From NCBI GenBank assembly GCA_005879255.1, contig VBKY01000098.1, positions 38,792-102,791 on the forward strand: a stretch of DNA of 64,000 nt, given 5' to 3'. The translations under genes and the position numbers were made by a program. This DNA comes from Deltaproteobacteria bacterium. GTDB taxonomy: Bacteria; Desulfobacterota_B; Binatia; UBA9968. Of the stretch, positions 43,569 to 50,366 are shown in pieces (positions within the stretch are counted from its first letter, which is position 1; each line of letters opens with the position of its first letter). The notes below the pieces were generated by a model that ran no database searches, was not told where the DNA came from, and saw only the letters and a list, made by a program, of their open reading frames with translations.

Positions 43569-44177
43569 ATGCTTCCCTCGCTGACTGCCCGGCAAAAAGC
43601 GATCTACGATTTCCTGCTCAAGACCATTCGAGAAAAGGGCTTTGCTCCGTCGATCCCTGAGATCGGTAAGCAGTTTAAGATTGCCTCGACCAACGGTGTT
43701 TCCGATCACCTGAAGGCCCTGGAGAAAAAGGGTTATATCCGCCGGGTCGGCAAGCGGGCGATCGAGGTCGTCAATGCTTTGGGCAAGACGGTTTTGACCG
43801 CCACCCGCGATGTGCCGATTTTGGGAAAAGTACCGGCGGGCAAACCATTACTCAGCGAAGAAAATATCGAAGGGATTTTAAGCATCCCCGACGACATGGG
43901 CAGCGGGAAACTTTTTGCCTTGCAAGTCAAAGGCGACAGCATGATCGGCGCCGGCATTTTGGACGGTGACAAAGTGATCGTGAAGCAGCAGGGAACAGCG
44001 GAAAACGGTGAGATCGTCTGCGCCATGATCAACGGCGAGGCAACCTTAAAACGATTCTTTAAGAAAGACGGCGTCATTACTCTTAAAGCAGAGAATGACA
44101 AATATGCCCCGATCACTGTTTCAGAAGGGGAGTTTCGGATAGCGGGGCGGGTGGTCGGATTGTTAAGAAAGTTTTAA
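43569..44177 (+). CDS. lexA: SOS repressor LexA
   Basis: A 202-residue LexA. The winged-helix DNA-binding domain covers about 1-70 (LTARQKAIYDFLLKTIREKG, PSIPEIGKQFKIAS, GVSDHLKALEKKGYI). The self-cleavage site is Ala90-Gly91 (VPAGKP), the nucleophile Ser124 in KGDSMIGAG and the general base Lys161 in GEATLKRF. ATG 43569 gives the usual start; GTG 43563 is in frame, inside the -10 region. The recognition helix should fit the operator TACTGAAA-N4-TTTCAGTA just upstream. The error-prone imuA-imuB genes follow. Confidence 0.95.
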   Translation: MLPSLTARQKAIYDFLLKTIREKGFAPSIPEIGKQFKIASTNGVSDHLKALEKKGYIRRVGKRAIEVVNALGKTVLTATRDVPILGKVPAGKPLLSEENIEGILSIPDDMGSGKLFALQVKGDSMIGAGILDGDKVIVKQQGTAENGEIVCAMINGEATLKRFFKKDGVITLKAENDKYAPITVSEGEFRIAGRVVGLLRKF

Positions 44178-44185
44178 CAGGGTGT

Positions 44186-44224
44186 GTTCCAATTGTCCCA
44201 AGCCGTTCAAAACGTTCCAATCGT
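44186..44224 (+). repeat. 9-nt tandem array, forward, after lexA
   Basis: Units TGTTCCAAT, TGTCCCAAG, CCGTTCAAAA, CGTTCCAAT. It begins 9 nt after the lexA stop codon. Confidence 0.65.
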
Positions 44225-44333
44225 TTAAGAGCGGTTGAACGGTGGTTCAGAGTTCAATCGTTTGGTTCAAATTGTTTAGGGCTTCGCCCTTGAACTCTTG
44301 AATGTTTGAACCTTTGAACGGTTGTTTTCTTTG
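44225..44333. repeat. GTTCAA/TTGAAC repeat tract, inverted halves
   Basis: The left half has GTTCAGAGTTCAATCG and GGTTCAAATTG, the right half TTGAACTCT, TGAATGTT, TGAACCTT and TGAACGGTT. The middle has a small hairpin GGGCTTCGCCC (44279-44289). The tract is palindromic overall and non-coding; the rest of the gap to imuA (to 44408) holds only the dispersed motif at 44384-44403. Confidence 0.6.
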
Positions 44334-44408
44334 AAGGTGGGCGGAAGCTTATCTGAGTTTTTGAAAATATTTTTTTGTGACCTTTGCGTTCTTTGTGGTT
44401 AATTTTTC

Positions 44409-45005
44409 ATGGCTCTCTCTCCTGCACAAAAACTTCGTCTCATCGTTCCGAAGACGCCGTGGTCGCTCGCCGAAGTCGCCGGACGGCTGGTGGAGATTTC
44501 GAGCTCGACGGCCTCGGCCGCGCTGACAATTACTTTTACTTTGGTGCGGCAAGCTCAAGAACGCGGCGAGCCGGTGGGCTGGGTGACGTCGACGGCAAGT
44601 TTTTTCTATCCGCCCGATGCGGCTCGGGGCGGCGCCGATTTAGCGGCGCTCGTTGTCGTGCGTCTCGCCGATGCTCAAAGCATCGCGCGCGCCGGCGAGA
44701 AACTTTTGCGCTCCGGCGGATTCGGCGTGGTCGTGCTCGATCTCGGCGCTGCAGATATTCCCATGCCGCTGCAGACTCGCTTGACCGGTCTTGCCCATCG
44801 CCATCATACGGCGCTGGTTTGTCTCACCAAAAAAGAAAGTGCGGCGTTTTCTTTGGGCTCCTTGGTTTCGCTCAGGGCTCACGCCGAAAAGAAACGGACG
44901 GCGGATCATCGCTTTACATGCGCTTTGCGCATCCTCAAAGACAAACGGCGCGGCCCCACTTGGAATTATGAAGAACTCTACACCGGACCGGCTGGCTTGT
45001 GTTGA
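44409..45005 (+). CDS. imuA: ImuA-like RecA-fold protein of the SOS mutagenesis cassette
   Basis: A 198-residue protein that matches the ImuA/SulA-like group by order and pattern (IVPKTPWSLAEVAGRLVEISSS, PVGWVTSTASFFYPPDAARGGADLAALVVVRL, then FGVVVLDLGA and RLTGLAHRHHTALVCLTKK). It keeps the RecA-like strands but has no Walker A lysine motif, as is usual for ImuA. It lies directly before imuB, overlapping it by 38 bp, so both are one cassette for damage-induced translesion synthesis. No LexA box is visible before it. Confidence 0.75.
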   Translation: MALSPAQKLRLIVPKTPWSLAEVAGRLVEISSSTASAALTITFTLVRQAQERGEPVGWVTSTASFFYPPDAARGGADLAALVVVRLADAQSIARAGEKLLRSGGFGVVVLDLGAADIPMPLQTRLTGLAHRHHTALVCLTKKESAAFSLGSLVSLRAHAEKKRTADHRFTCALRILKDKRRGPTWNYEELYTGPAGLC

Positions 45006-46450
45006 TCTACCGGCTTTTCCGTTGCAACTCTTACTTCAATGCCATCCCGAGTGGCGCGCTTATCCCGCGGCGGTGGTGGCCGAAGACAAGCCGCAAGGAT
45101 TGGTTCTCTGGGTCAACGAAAAAGCCCGGCAACAGGGCGTGCTCCCCAGCTTCCGTTATGCTACGGCTTTTTCTCTGGCCAATGAACTGCGCGCCGGCGA
45201 AGTTTCTCCGGCTGACAGTAAAAAAGCAATTACAGAATTGGCTCAGCGGCTGATGCGTTTTACTCCCGAAGTCGAGCCGTCGGCTGAGGAGCCCGGTGTT
45301 TTCTGGCTCAACGGCGCCGGCCTGCAGCGCCTCTATGATTCGCCGCGACAATGGGCCTACGCCATTCATAAAGATCTGCGCGCGCAAGGATTCACGGTAA
45401 ATCTGGCGGTCGGCTTTACGCGCTTCGGCAGCTATGCCGTCGCTAAAGCGAAAGAAGCCATCACGGTCTTTCGCGATCCCGCCGAGGAGCAGAGCGTCGC
45501 GCGCGACGCTTTTGAAGCTCGGTATCAAAACCGTCGGCGCTTTGCTTTCGCTCCCACCGGGCGGACTGCGTGAACGTTTTGGCAAACAGGCGCATCGTCT
45601 CTACCTCATGGCCGCGGGCGATCTCTGGACGCCACTCGAACCGCGCGCGCCGGACGACCCCGTTTTGCAGAAATATATTCTCGACGATCCGGAAGACGAC
45701 ACCACGCGGCTTTTGTTTCTCATCAAGCAATTGCTTCATCCGCTGCTGGCAACCTTGGCGGCGCGTCATGAAGCGCTGCTGATTCTCTGGCTTTCTTTGC
45801 TCATTGACCGAAACGGCCAGCTCAAGGAACCGCTCCGTCCGGCAACGCCGACGCTCGATGCGATGCAAATTCTAGATCTTGTTCGGCTGCGTCTGGAATC
45901 GCTCCAGCTTGCTGCCGGTGTCGTTGAAATCGAATTACGCGCCGAATCCTGCGCTGCCACCAGTGAGCAGCTGCATTTGTTTATTGAAAGACCGACGCGC
46001 GATCTCGACGCCGCCAATCGCGCGCTGGCCCGTTTGCGCGCCGAGTTCGGCGATGAATCCGTAGTCTGCGCCAAGCTCACCGACGGCCACCTTCCCGAAG
46101 CGAGATTTACCTGGGAGCCTTTGAACCGCGTCAAACTGCCCGCCTGTCCTGAGCACGGTCGAAGGGAACCGAAGAGTGACGCCGTGAAAACTTTAGTACG
46201 TCGCGTCGCGGCAAAACCGCGCCGCCTCGCCGGCGGGCCGTATCACTCGCACGAAGACGGCTGGCTCATCCTGGGCCCCAAGCACGGCACCATCGACAAG
46301 CTCACCGGCCCCTATGTCTTCTCCGGCGGCTGGTGGAACCGCGAGATCCAGCGCGAATACTACTTCGCCGAAACCCGCCGCGGCGATCTTCTCTGGCTCT
46401 ACTACGACCGGGTAAGACGAAGATGGTTTTGGCAGGGAATGATTGAATAA
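44968..46450 (+). pseudogene. imuB: ImuB, Y-family polymerase-like protein, frameshifted by an internal deletion
   Basis: Two frames form one gene: 44968 to about 45520 (LACVDLPAFPLQLLLQ, GVFWLNGAGLQRLYDSP, VGFTRFGSYAVAKAKEAI) and about 45519-46450 (RATLLKLGIKTVGALLSLPP, ending LLWLYYDRVRRRWFWQGMIE). At the junction about 12-15 family residues after EEQSVAR are missing and the frame changes. As in other ImuB the catalytic acidic residues of active Y polymerases are absent (VDLPAF in place of VDMDAF). A short dispersed repeat (46147-46166) is inserted in frame as CPEHGRRE. No dnaE2 follows. Confidence 0.85.
46147..46166 (+). repeat. Dispersed TCCTGAGC-N4-TCGAAGGG motif inside imuB
   Basis: The 20-nt motif TCCTGAGCACGGTCGAAGGG also occurs, with changes only in the middle, at 29228-29247 and 60822-60841. 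Here it is inside a coding region and read in frame. Confidence 0.65.
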
Positions 46451-46456
46451 GGACCG

Positions 46457-46494
46457 TTCCAATCGTTCCAGAAGTTCCAATTGTTCCAAATGTT
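46457..46494 (+). repeat. 9-nt tandem array, forward, upstream of the four-helix gene
   Basis: Units CGTTCCAAT, CGTTCCAGA, AGTTCCAAT, TGTTCCAAA with a 9-nt period. It starts 7 nt after the imuB stop and ends at the ribosome-binding site of the next gene. Confidence 0.8.
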
Positions 46495-46505
46495 GGGAGG
46501 GAATC

Positions 46506-46925
46506 ATGAAGATAAAAAACTTTGAAGACTTGCAGATTTGGACGGAAGCGCGCCGTTTAACTCGAGACATCTATACGCTATCCAAGGCCCCACAGTTTTC
46601 CAAAGACTTTGCCTTACGAGATCAAATGCGCCGTGCGGGCGTTTCGATTATGTCAAATATCGCCGAAGGGTTTGAGCGCGGTGGAAATCAAGAGTTCGTC
46701 CAATTCCTCTACATTGCGAAGGGTTCATGTGGCGAGGTGCGTCCTCAGCTGTACGTGGCACTTGACCAAGAATATATAGATCAGAAAATAGTAGACAATT
46801 TACTAATAAATCTGAAACGTCTATCGGTAATGATGAAACACCTGATCGATCATCTTAAACGAAGCGGCATGCGTGGCCCGAAGTACGGCAATACAACTCA
46901 ATCAAATCCATCCGAAACGCATTGA
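46506..46925 (+). CDS. Four-helix-bundle protein (23S rRNA intervening-sequence/S23, Avd-like family)
   Basis: A 139-residue helical protein with the family start MKIKNFEDLQIWTEARRLTRDIY and the core RDQMRRAGVSIMSNIAEGFERGGNQEFVQFLYIAKGS, then GEVRPQLYVALDQEYI. Members occur as intervening-sequence proteins inside 23S rRNA genes and, as Avd, with diversity-generating retroelements; the free-standing ones have no firm function. GGGAGG sits 6 nt before ATG 46506; the frame upstream runs through the tandem array. The gene is bracketed by 9-nt arrays pointing in opposite directions. Confidence 0.88.
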   Translation: MKIKNFEDLQIWTEARRLTRDIYTLSKAPQFSKDFALRDQMRRAGVSIMSNIAEGFERGGNQEFVQFLYIAKGSCGEVRPQLYVALDQEYIDQKIVDNLLINLKRLSVMMKHLIDHLKRSGMRGPKYGNTTQSNPSETH

Positions 46926-46931
46926 CATTTG

Positions 46932-47012
46932 TACGCATGGAACGATTGAAACGACTGGAACGCTTGGAACGCTTTCTTTCGAGCTTTTGAACGATTTGAA
47001 CGTCTTGAACCT
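46932..47012 (-). repeat. 9-nt tandem array, inverse orientation, after the four-helix gene
   Basis: Units TGGAACGAT, TGAAACGAC, TGGAACGCT, TGGAACGCT, then a looser TTGAACGAT, TTGAACGTC, TTGAACCTC run. It is the reverse complement type of the array at 46457, starting 7 nt after the stop codon. Confidence 0.8.
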
Positions 47013-47037
47013 CATAAATGAGATAAGGAGATGCGAT

Positions 47038-47337
47038 ATGAACAACAACAGACTTCTAACGGAACATCCCGGCCGCATATTGCTAGAAGAATTCTTAGCT
47101 CCGAAAGGAGTAAGCGTCTGGCACCTCGCGAAAGACATCGGTGTCCCTGTGCGGCGCATCTACGAGATAGTTCAAGGTCAGCGCTCCATCAACGCCGACA
47201 TCGCGCATCGATTAGCGCACTACTTCGGAATGTCCGAACGGTACTGGCTCGACCTGCAGGCGCGCTATGACGGAAAACGAAACGAGAAATCACTGTGGGA
47301 GTTTCCGAGAAAGCAGTCGCTACGATATGCGGGATAA
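47038..47337 (+). CDS. HigA-like HTH (addiction-module antitoxin family) regulator
   Basis: A 99-residue XRE-type protein: LLTEHPGRILLEEFLAPKGVSV, helix-turn-helix VWHLAKDIGVPVRRIYEIVQGQRSINADIAHRLA, and the HigA hallmark YFGMSERYWLDLQARYD. After ARYD the C-terminus diverges from usual HigA. AAGGAG is 9 nt before ATG 47038. No HigB toxin is found on either side, so it is an orphan or a regulator of the next two genes, which follow within 12 and 10 nt. Confidence 0.85.
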   Translation: MNNNRLLTEHPGRILLEEFLAPKGVSVWHLAKDIGVPVRRIYEIVQGQRSINADIAHRLAHYFGMSERYWLDLQARYDGKRNEKSLWEFPRKQSLRYAG

Positions 47338-47349
47338 CAGCCAATTCAC

Positions 47350-48117
47350 GTGCAGCTTTATGCTTCGCTCTTCGTAAAATCTATGCGTACCAAGTGGGAC
47401 GCTCTCGTTTACTTGGACTTATTTGCTGGCTCGGGACGATCTCAAATTCGCGGAACAAGGCGGATAGTGAACGCGTCGCCTCTCCTGATCCTTGGGATAC
47501 CGGAAGCCTTCGACAAATATATTTTCTGTGAAGGAGACAAGAATTCCGCGGAGGCTCTCGAAACAAGATGTCGACGAGCCTTTTCTGACAGAAAAGTGAA
47601 GATTATTTGCGGGAATGCCAACGCATCGGCAGAAAATATTATCGCGGAGATGCCACGACCTGGGAGGAATCAGAAGGTATTGGGGTTTTGCTTTCTTGAT
47701 CCCTTTCAAATGCAGAACTTATATTTTTCAACGATAGAAATGCTGTCGCAAAGATTTATGGACTTTCTGGTGCTTATTCCTTCCAGCATGGTTGCTAACC
47801 GCAATGAACAGCATTACATGCATCCTCGAAATAAGACGCTAGAGAATTTTGTTGGCAACCCGGATTGGCGTACTCGTTGGGGCAAGGAAAAGGCGTCTGG
47901 TAAATCATTCGAGCACTTTGTCGTTGAAGAGTTTGGCCGCTCGATGCAGACACTCGGTTACATCGACCCCGGGCTAAAAGAAGCAATTATGATCCGATCG
48001 GACGATAAGAACCTACCACTGTATCGACTCGCGCTGTACAGCAAACATAAATTAGGTCCAAAATTTTGGAAAGAAACAAAGAAATATTCAGATCCGCAAA
48101 CAGGCTTCGAATTTTAG
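47350..48117 (+). CDS. tcmP: Three-Cys-motif partner protein TcmP
   Basis: A 255-residue protein with a Rossmann methyltransferase-like core: [14 protein letters not shown] near 21-34, [21 protein letters not shown], and [18 protein letters not shown]. It fits the TcmP family, named for occurring beside a three-Cys-motif protein, exactly as here (gap of 10 nt). The start is uncertain: GTG 47350 lies 12 nt after the higA-like stop with no clear ribosome-binding site, and the first strand comes after only 20 residues, fewer than I expect for the family. The function of the pair is not established. Confidence 0.8.
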   Translation: MQLYASLFVKSMRTKWDALVYLDLFAGSGRSQIRGTRRIVNASPLLILGIPEAFDKYIFCEGDKNSAEALETRCRRAFSDRKVKIICGNANASAENIIAEMPRPGRNQKVLGFCFLDPFQMQNLYFSTIEMLSQRFMDFLVLIPSSMVANRNEQHYMHPRNKTLENFVGNPDWRTRWGKEKASGKSFEHFVVEEFGRSMQTLGYIDPGLKEAIMIRSDDKNLPLYRLALYSKHKLGPKFWKETKKYSDPQTGFEF

Positions 48118-48127
48118 CGAGGTAAAT

Positions 48128-48868
48128 ATGGCCCAAGACTCAGCAATAGAATGGACTGATGCCACCTGGAACCCGGTTACAGGGTGCACGAAGATCAGTC
48201 CGGGTTGTAAGAACTGTTACGCTCACCGGATGGCGCGACGGCTATATGGTATGGGACAGGTTAGATACAGGAATAATTTCGCTGTCACTCTACAACCGGA
48301 TGTACTCGACCAGCCTTTGCGGTGGAGTCAGCCGCGTAAGATCTTTGTCAATTCGATGAGCGATCTTTTCCATCCCGAGGTGCCACTCGAATTCATTCAG
48401 TCGGTCTTCGACGTCATGGGAAAAGCTGATTGGCACACGTTCCAAATTTTGACCAAGCGATCGGAAAGGTTGGTCGAACTCGCCGGAAAACTTCCGTGGC
48501 ACAAAAATATTTGGATGGGCGTGAGCGTCGAAAATGCGGACTATACCTATCGCATCGAACACTTGCGCAAGGCACCTGCGGCCGTTCGGTTCCTATCGGT
48601 CGAGCCACTATTGGGACCTATTCCTCGACTGCCGCTTCAAGGCATCCACTGGGTGATTGTCGGCGGAGAGTCGGGCCCTGGAGCGCGCAACATCGACCCG
48701 CGATGGGTGAGAAAAATTAGGGACCGATGCATTGCTCAAGGCGTTCCATTTTTCTTTAAACAGTGGGGCGGGACGCGAAAGAAACTCACTGGTCGCGAAC
48801 TAGACGGAAGAACGTGGGACGAAATGCCAGAATTAGATTCCAAACATTCTAAACGAATTTTGGTTTGA
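48128..48868 (+). CDS. Three-Cys-motif (phage Gp37/Gp68, DUF5131) family protein
   Basis: A 246-residue protein starting [20 protein letters not shown] with Cys20, Cys27 and Cys30 (C-x6-C-x2-C in [14 protein letters not shown]), a radical-SAM-reminiscent iron-sulfur pattern, followed by [41 protein letters not shown] and [16 protein letters not shown]. The family is common in phages, plasmids and genomic islands. Its gene pairs with tcmP just upstream; together they may modify a nucleic acid or protein, which is inference. AGGTAA precedes the start. Confidence 0.88.
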   Translation: MAQDSAIEWTDATWNPVTGCTKISPGCKNCYAHRMARRLYGMGQVRYRNNFAVTLQPDVLDQPLRWSQPRKIFVNSMSDLFHPEVPLEFIQSVFDVMGKADWHTFQILTKRSERLVELAGKLPWHKNIWMGVSVENADYTYRIEHLRKAPAAVRFLSVEPLLGPIPRLPLQGIHWVIVGGESGPGARNIDPRWVRKIRDRCIAQGVPFFFKQWGGTRKKLTGRELDGRTWDEMPELDSKHSKRILV

Positions 48869-48889
48869 GGTACTGCCAACTTGGTTTTG

Positions 48890-48926
48890 CTCGAAACGGT
48901 TGGAACGACTGGAACGTTTTGAACGC
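48890..48926 (-). repeat. 9-nt tandem array, inverse orientation, after the three-Cys gene
   Basis: Units GGTTGGAACGAC, TGGAACGTT, TTGAACGCG. It begins about 25 nt after the stop of the three-Cys gene and ends before the integrase remnant. Confidence 0.7.
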
Positions 48927-48952
48927 GGGGAATTAAGGCAGGGGAGGCAGCG

Positions 48953-49198
48953 ATGATGGAAACAGCGAACACTCACAAACCGGCTAATCGCACGCTTGTA
49001 GTCATTGATGGTGGGATGAATGCAAAAGCTTACGTTCAAACACTTCCGACGACTCAGAAACCGAAGTTGTTGGAGCAAGTAAAGCAAGCAATTCGCACAC
49101 GGCAGCTAACGACTATGATTTATACTCATGTGCTCAATCGAGGGGGTAGAGGAGTCCAGAGTCCGGCTGACACTCTCAGTCTTGGTTCGATGGATTGA
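48953..49198 (+). pseudogene. Integron integrase (IntI-type tyrosine recombinase) remnant with a large in-frame deletion
   Basis: The 81-residue frame joins two integron-integrase ends: residues 37-51 (KPKLLEQVKQAIRTR) match the N-terminus, where family members read PPKLLDQVR, and residues 53-74 (TTMIYTHVLNRGGRG then VQSPAD) match the C-terminus including the catalytic Tyr58. About 260 residues between them are absent, including the catalytic Arg and His boxes. The reading frame is intact, and GGGGAGG lies upstream. It cannot be an active recombinase. It lies on the same strand as the attC-bounded cassette 2.6 kb downstream. Confidence 0.7.
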
Positions 49199-49505
49199 CA
49201 ATGCGAGACCGAATATACGGAAGTGACTTCAGCATTTGGTCAAATGTTTTTTTTGAGATCACTGCAAGTGCTTGTTAGGAAGCGAGAAATCGCTCTGTGT
49301 GCAGAGGAGGATTTGTGCTATACGGAAGTCGTGCCAAATTTCACGGAACAAGATAATCATAGTTGAACTAAACCGCTTCGCGGTGGCACTGGTCATGTGA
49401 GGATGGTGCCACTCACTCGCCTTTTGTTTTTCATCGACTGTCCTGGCTGATTTTTATGATCTGATTTAGCGTAGCTCCCAAATTTAAATCCGAGGAGGGT
49501 TTGTT
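49199..49505. other. Gene-free stretch before the tyrosine recombinase
   Basis: No supported gene in 307 nt. It contains small hairpins: ACCGC-ttc-GCGGT (49372-49384) and GTGGCAC/GTGCCAC (49383-49389 and 49406-49412), which may mark one end of the IS91-type element. GAGGAGGG just before 49506 is the ribosome-binding site of the recombinase. Confidence 0.4.
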
Positions 49506-50354
49506 ATGGGAGCATTACGCGAGAAGATGATCGAGGAAATGAAGCTGAGGAATTTCGCATCGAGGACGCAGAAGTCCTACGTTGCAGCGATGGTGGGGCT
49601 GGCGAGGCACTATCATCAATTCCCGGATCAACTCACTCAAGAGCAGATCCGCACCTATCTATTGCATCTCCAGGACCGAGGCTTATCTGCCAATTCGCAG
49701 AACGTGGCCATCTCGGGGCTAAGGTTTTTCTATCAGCAAGTTTTGGGATGGACTGAACAACAGCTGTTTTTGCCGCCTAGAAAAAGGACGTGGCGATTGC
49801 CGGAGGTGTTAAGCCCCAGGGAAGTGGAGCGATTGCTGAGCGCTACTGTCAAGCTCAGAGATCGCTGTTTACTGATGACCGCCTACGCGGCGGGGCTTCG
49901 AGTCAGTGAGCTGGTCCACCTCAAACTCAGCGACATCCATCCAGAGCGTATGATGATCCGCGTGGAACAGGGCAAGGGGAAAAAAGACCGCTACACCATT
50001 CTCTCCCAACGCCTGCTCGTCGAGTTGAGAAGGTATAAGCAGGCCTATCAACCGGTGCTGTGGGTCTTCTTTGGTAAGAACAGAAATTGCCCCCTGGACA
50101 TCACCGCAGCACAGAAAGTCTACAACCTAGCCAAGCAGAAAAGCGGCCTTGAAAAGGGCAAAGGCATTCATACGCTACGGCACTGTTTTGCAACGCACCT
50201 GTTAGAAGCCGGAGTGGATCTCTGTACCATTAAGACGCTTTTGGGTCATAACTCGCTTCAGAGTACCCAGCGCTATCTACAGATTCGCCAGCCCAAGCTC
50301 GGCTCCACTACCAGTCCCCTGGACCTGCTCGATCTACGGGACTTTGCGCTGTAG
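49506..50354 (+). CDS. Tyrosine recombinase (XerC/integrase type) of the IS91-like element
   Basis: A 282-residue recombinase: an N-terminal SAM-like domain (MIEEMKLRNFASRTQKSYVAA) and a C-terminal catalytic domain with Arg132 (AGLRVSEL), a Lys near 157-160 (QGKGKKDR), His222 and Arg225 (HTLRHCFATHLL), His248 (LLGHNS) and nucleophile Tyr257 (STQRYLQI). All catalytic residues are present, so it may be active. It is followed after 12 nt by the IS91 transposase, suggesting that it belongs to the element and is not the missing integron integrase, whose family-specific insert it lacks. Confidence 0.88.
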   Translation: MGALREKMIEEMKLRNFASRTQKSYVAAMVGLARHYHQFPDQLTQEQIRTYLLHLQDRGLSANSQNVAISGLRFFYQQVLGWTEQQLFLPPRKRTWRLPEVLSPREVERLLSATVKLRDRCLLMTAYAAGLRVSELVHLKLSDIHPERMMIRVEQGKGKKDRYTILSQRLLVELRRYKQAYQPVLWVFFGKNRNCPLDITAAQKVYNLAKQKSGLEKGKGIHTLRHCFATHLLEAGVDLCTIKTLLGHNSLQSTQRYLQIRQPKLGSTTSPLDLLDLRDFAL

Positions 50355-50366
50355 CCGGGCACCGTC

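Noticed and set aside
46506..46925. Diversity-generating retroelement, because the four-helix protein resembles Avd
   Set aside because: No reverse transcriptase gene and no template/variable repeat pair were seen in the window.
47038..47337. Complete HigBA toxin-antitoxin system
   Set aside because: No HigB/RelE-type toxin is encoded on either side; the flanking genes are a four-helix protein and TcmP.
49506..50354. This recombinase as the functional integron integrase
   Set aside because: It lacks the integron-specific insert and C-terminal signature, and is coupled to the IS91 transposase. The integrase remnant is a separate piece at 48953.
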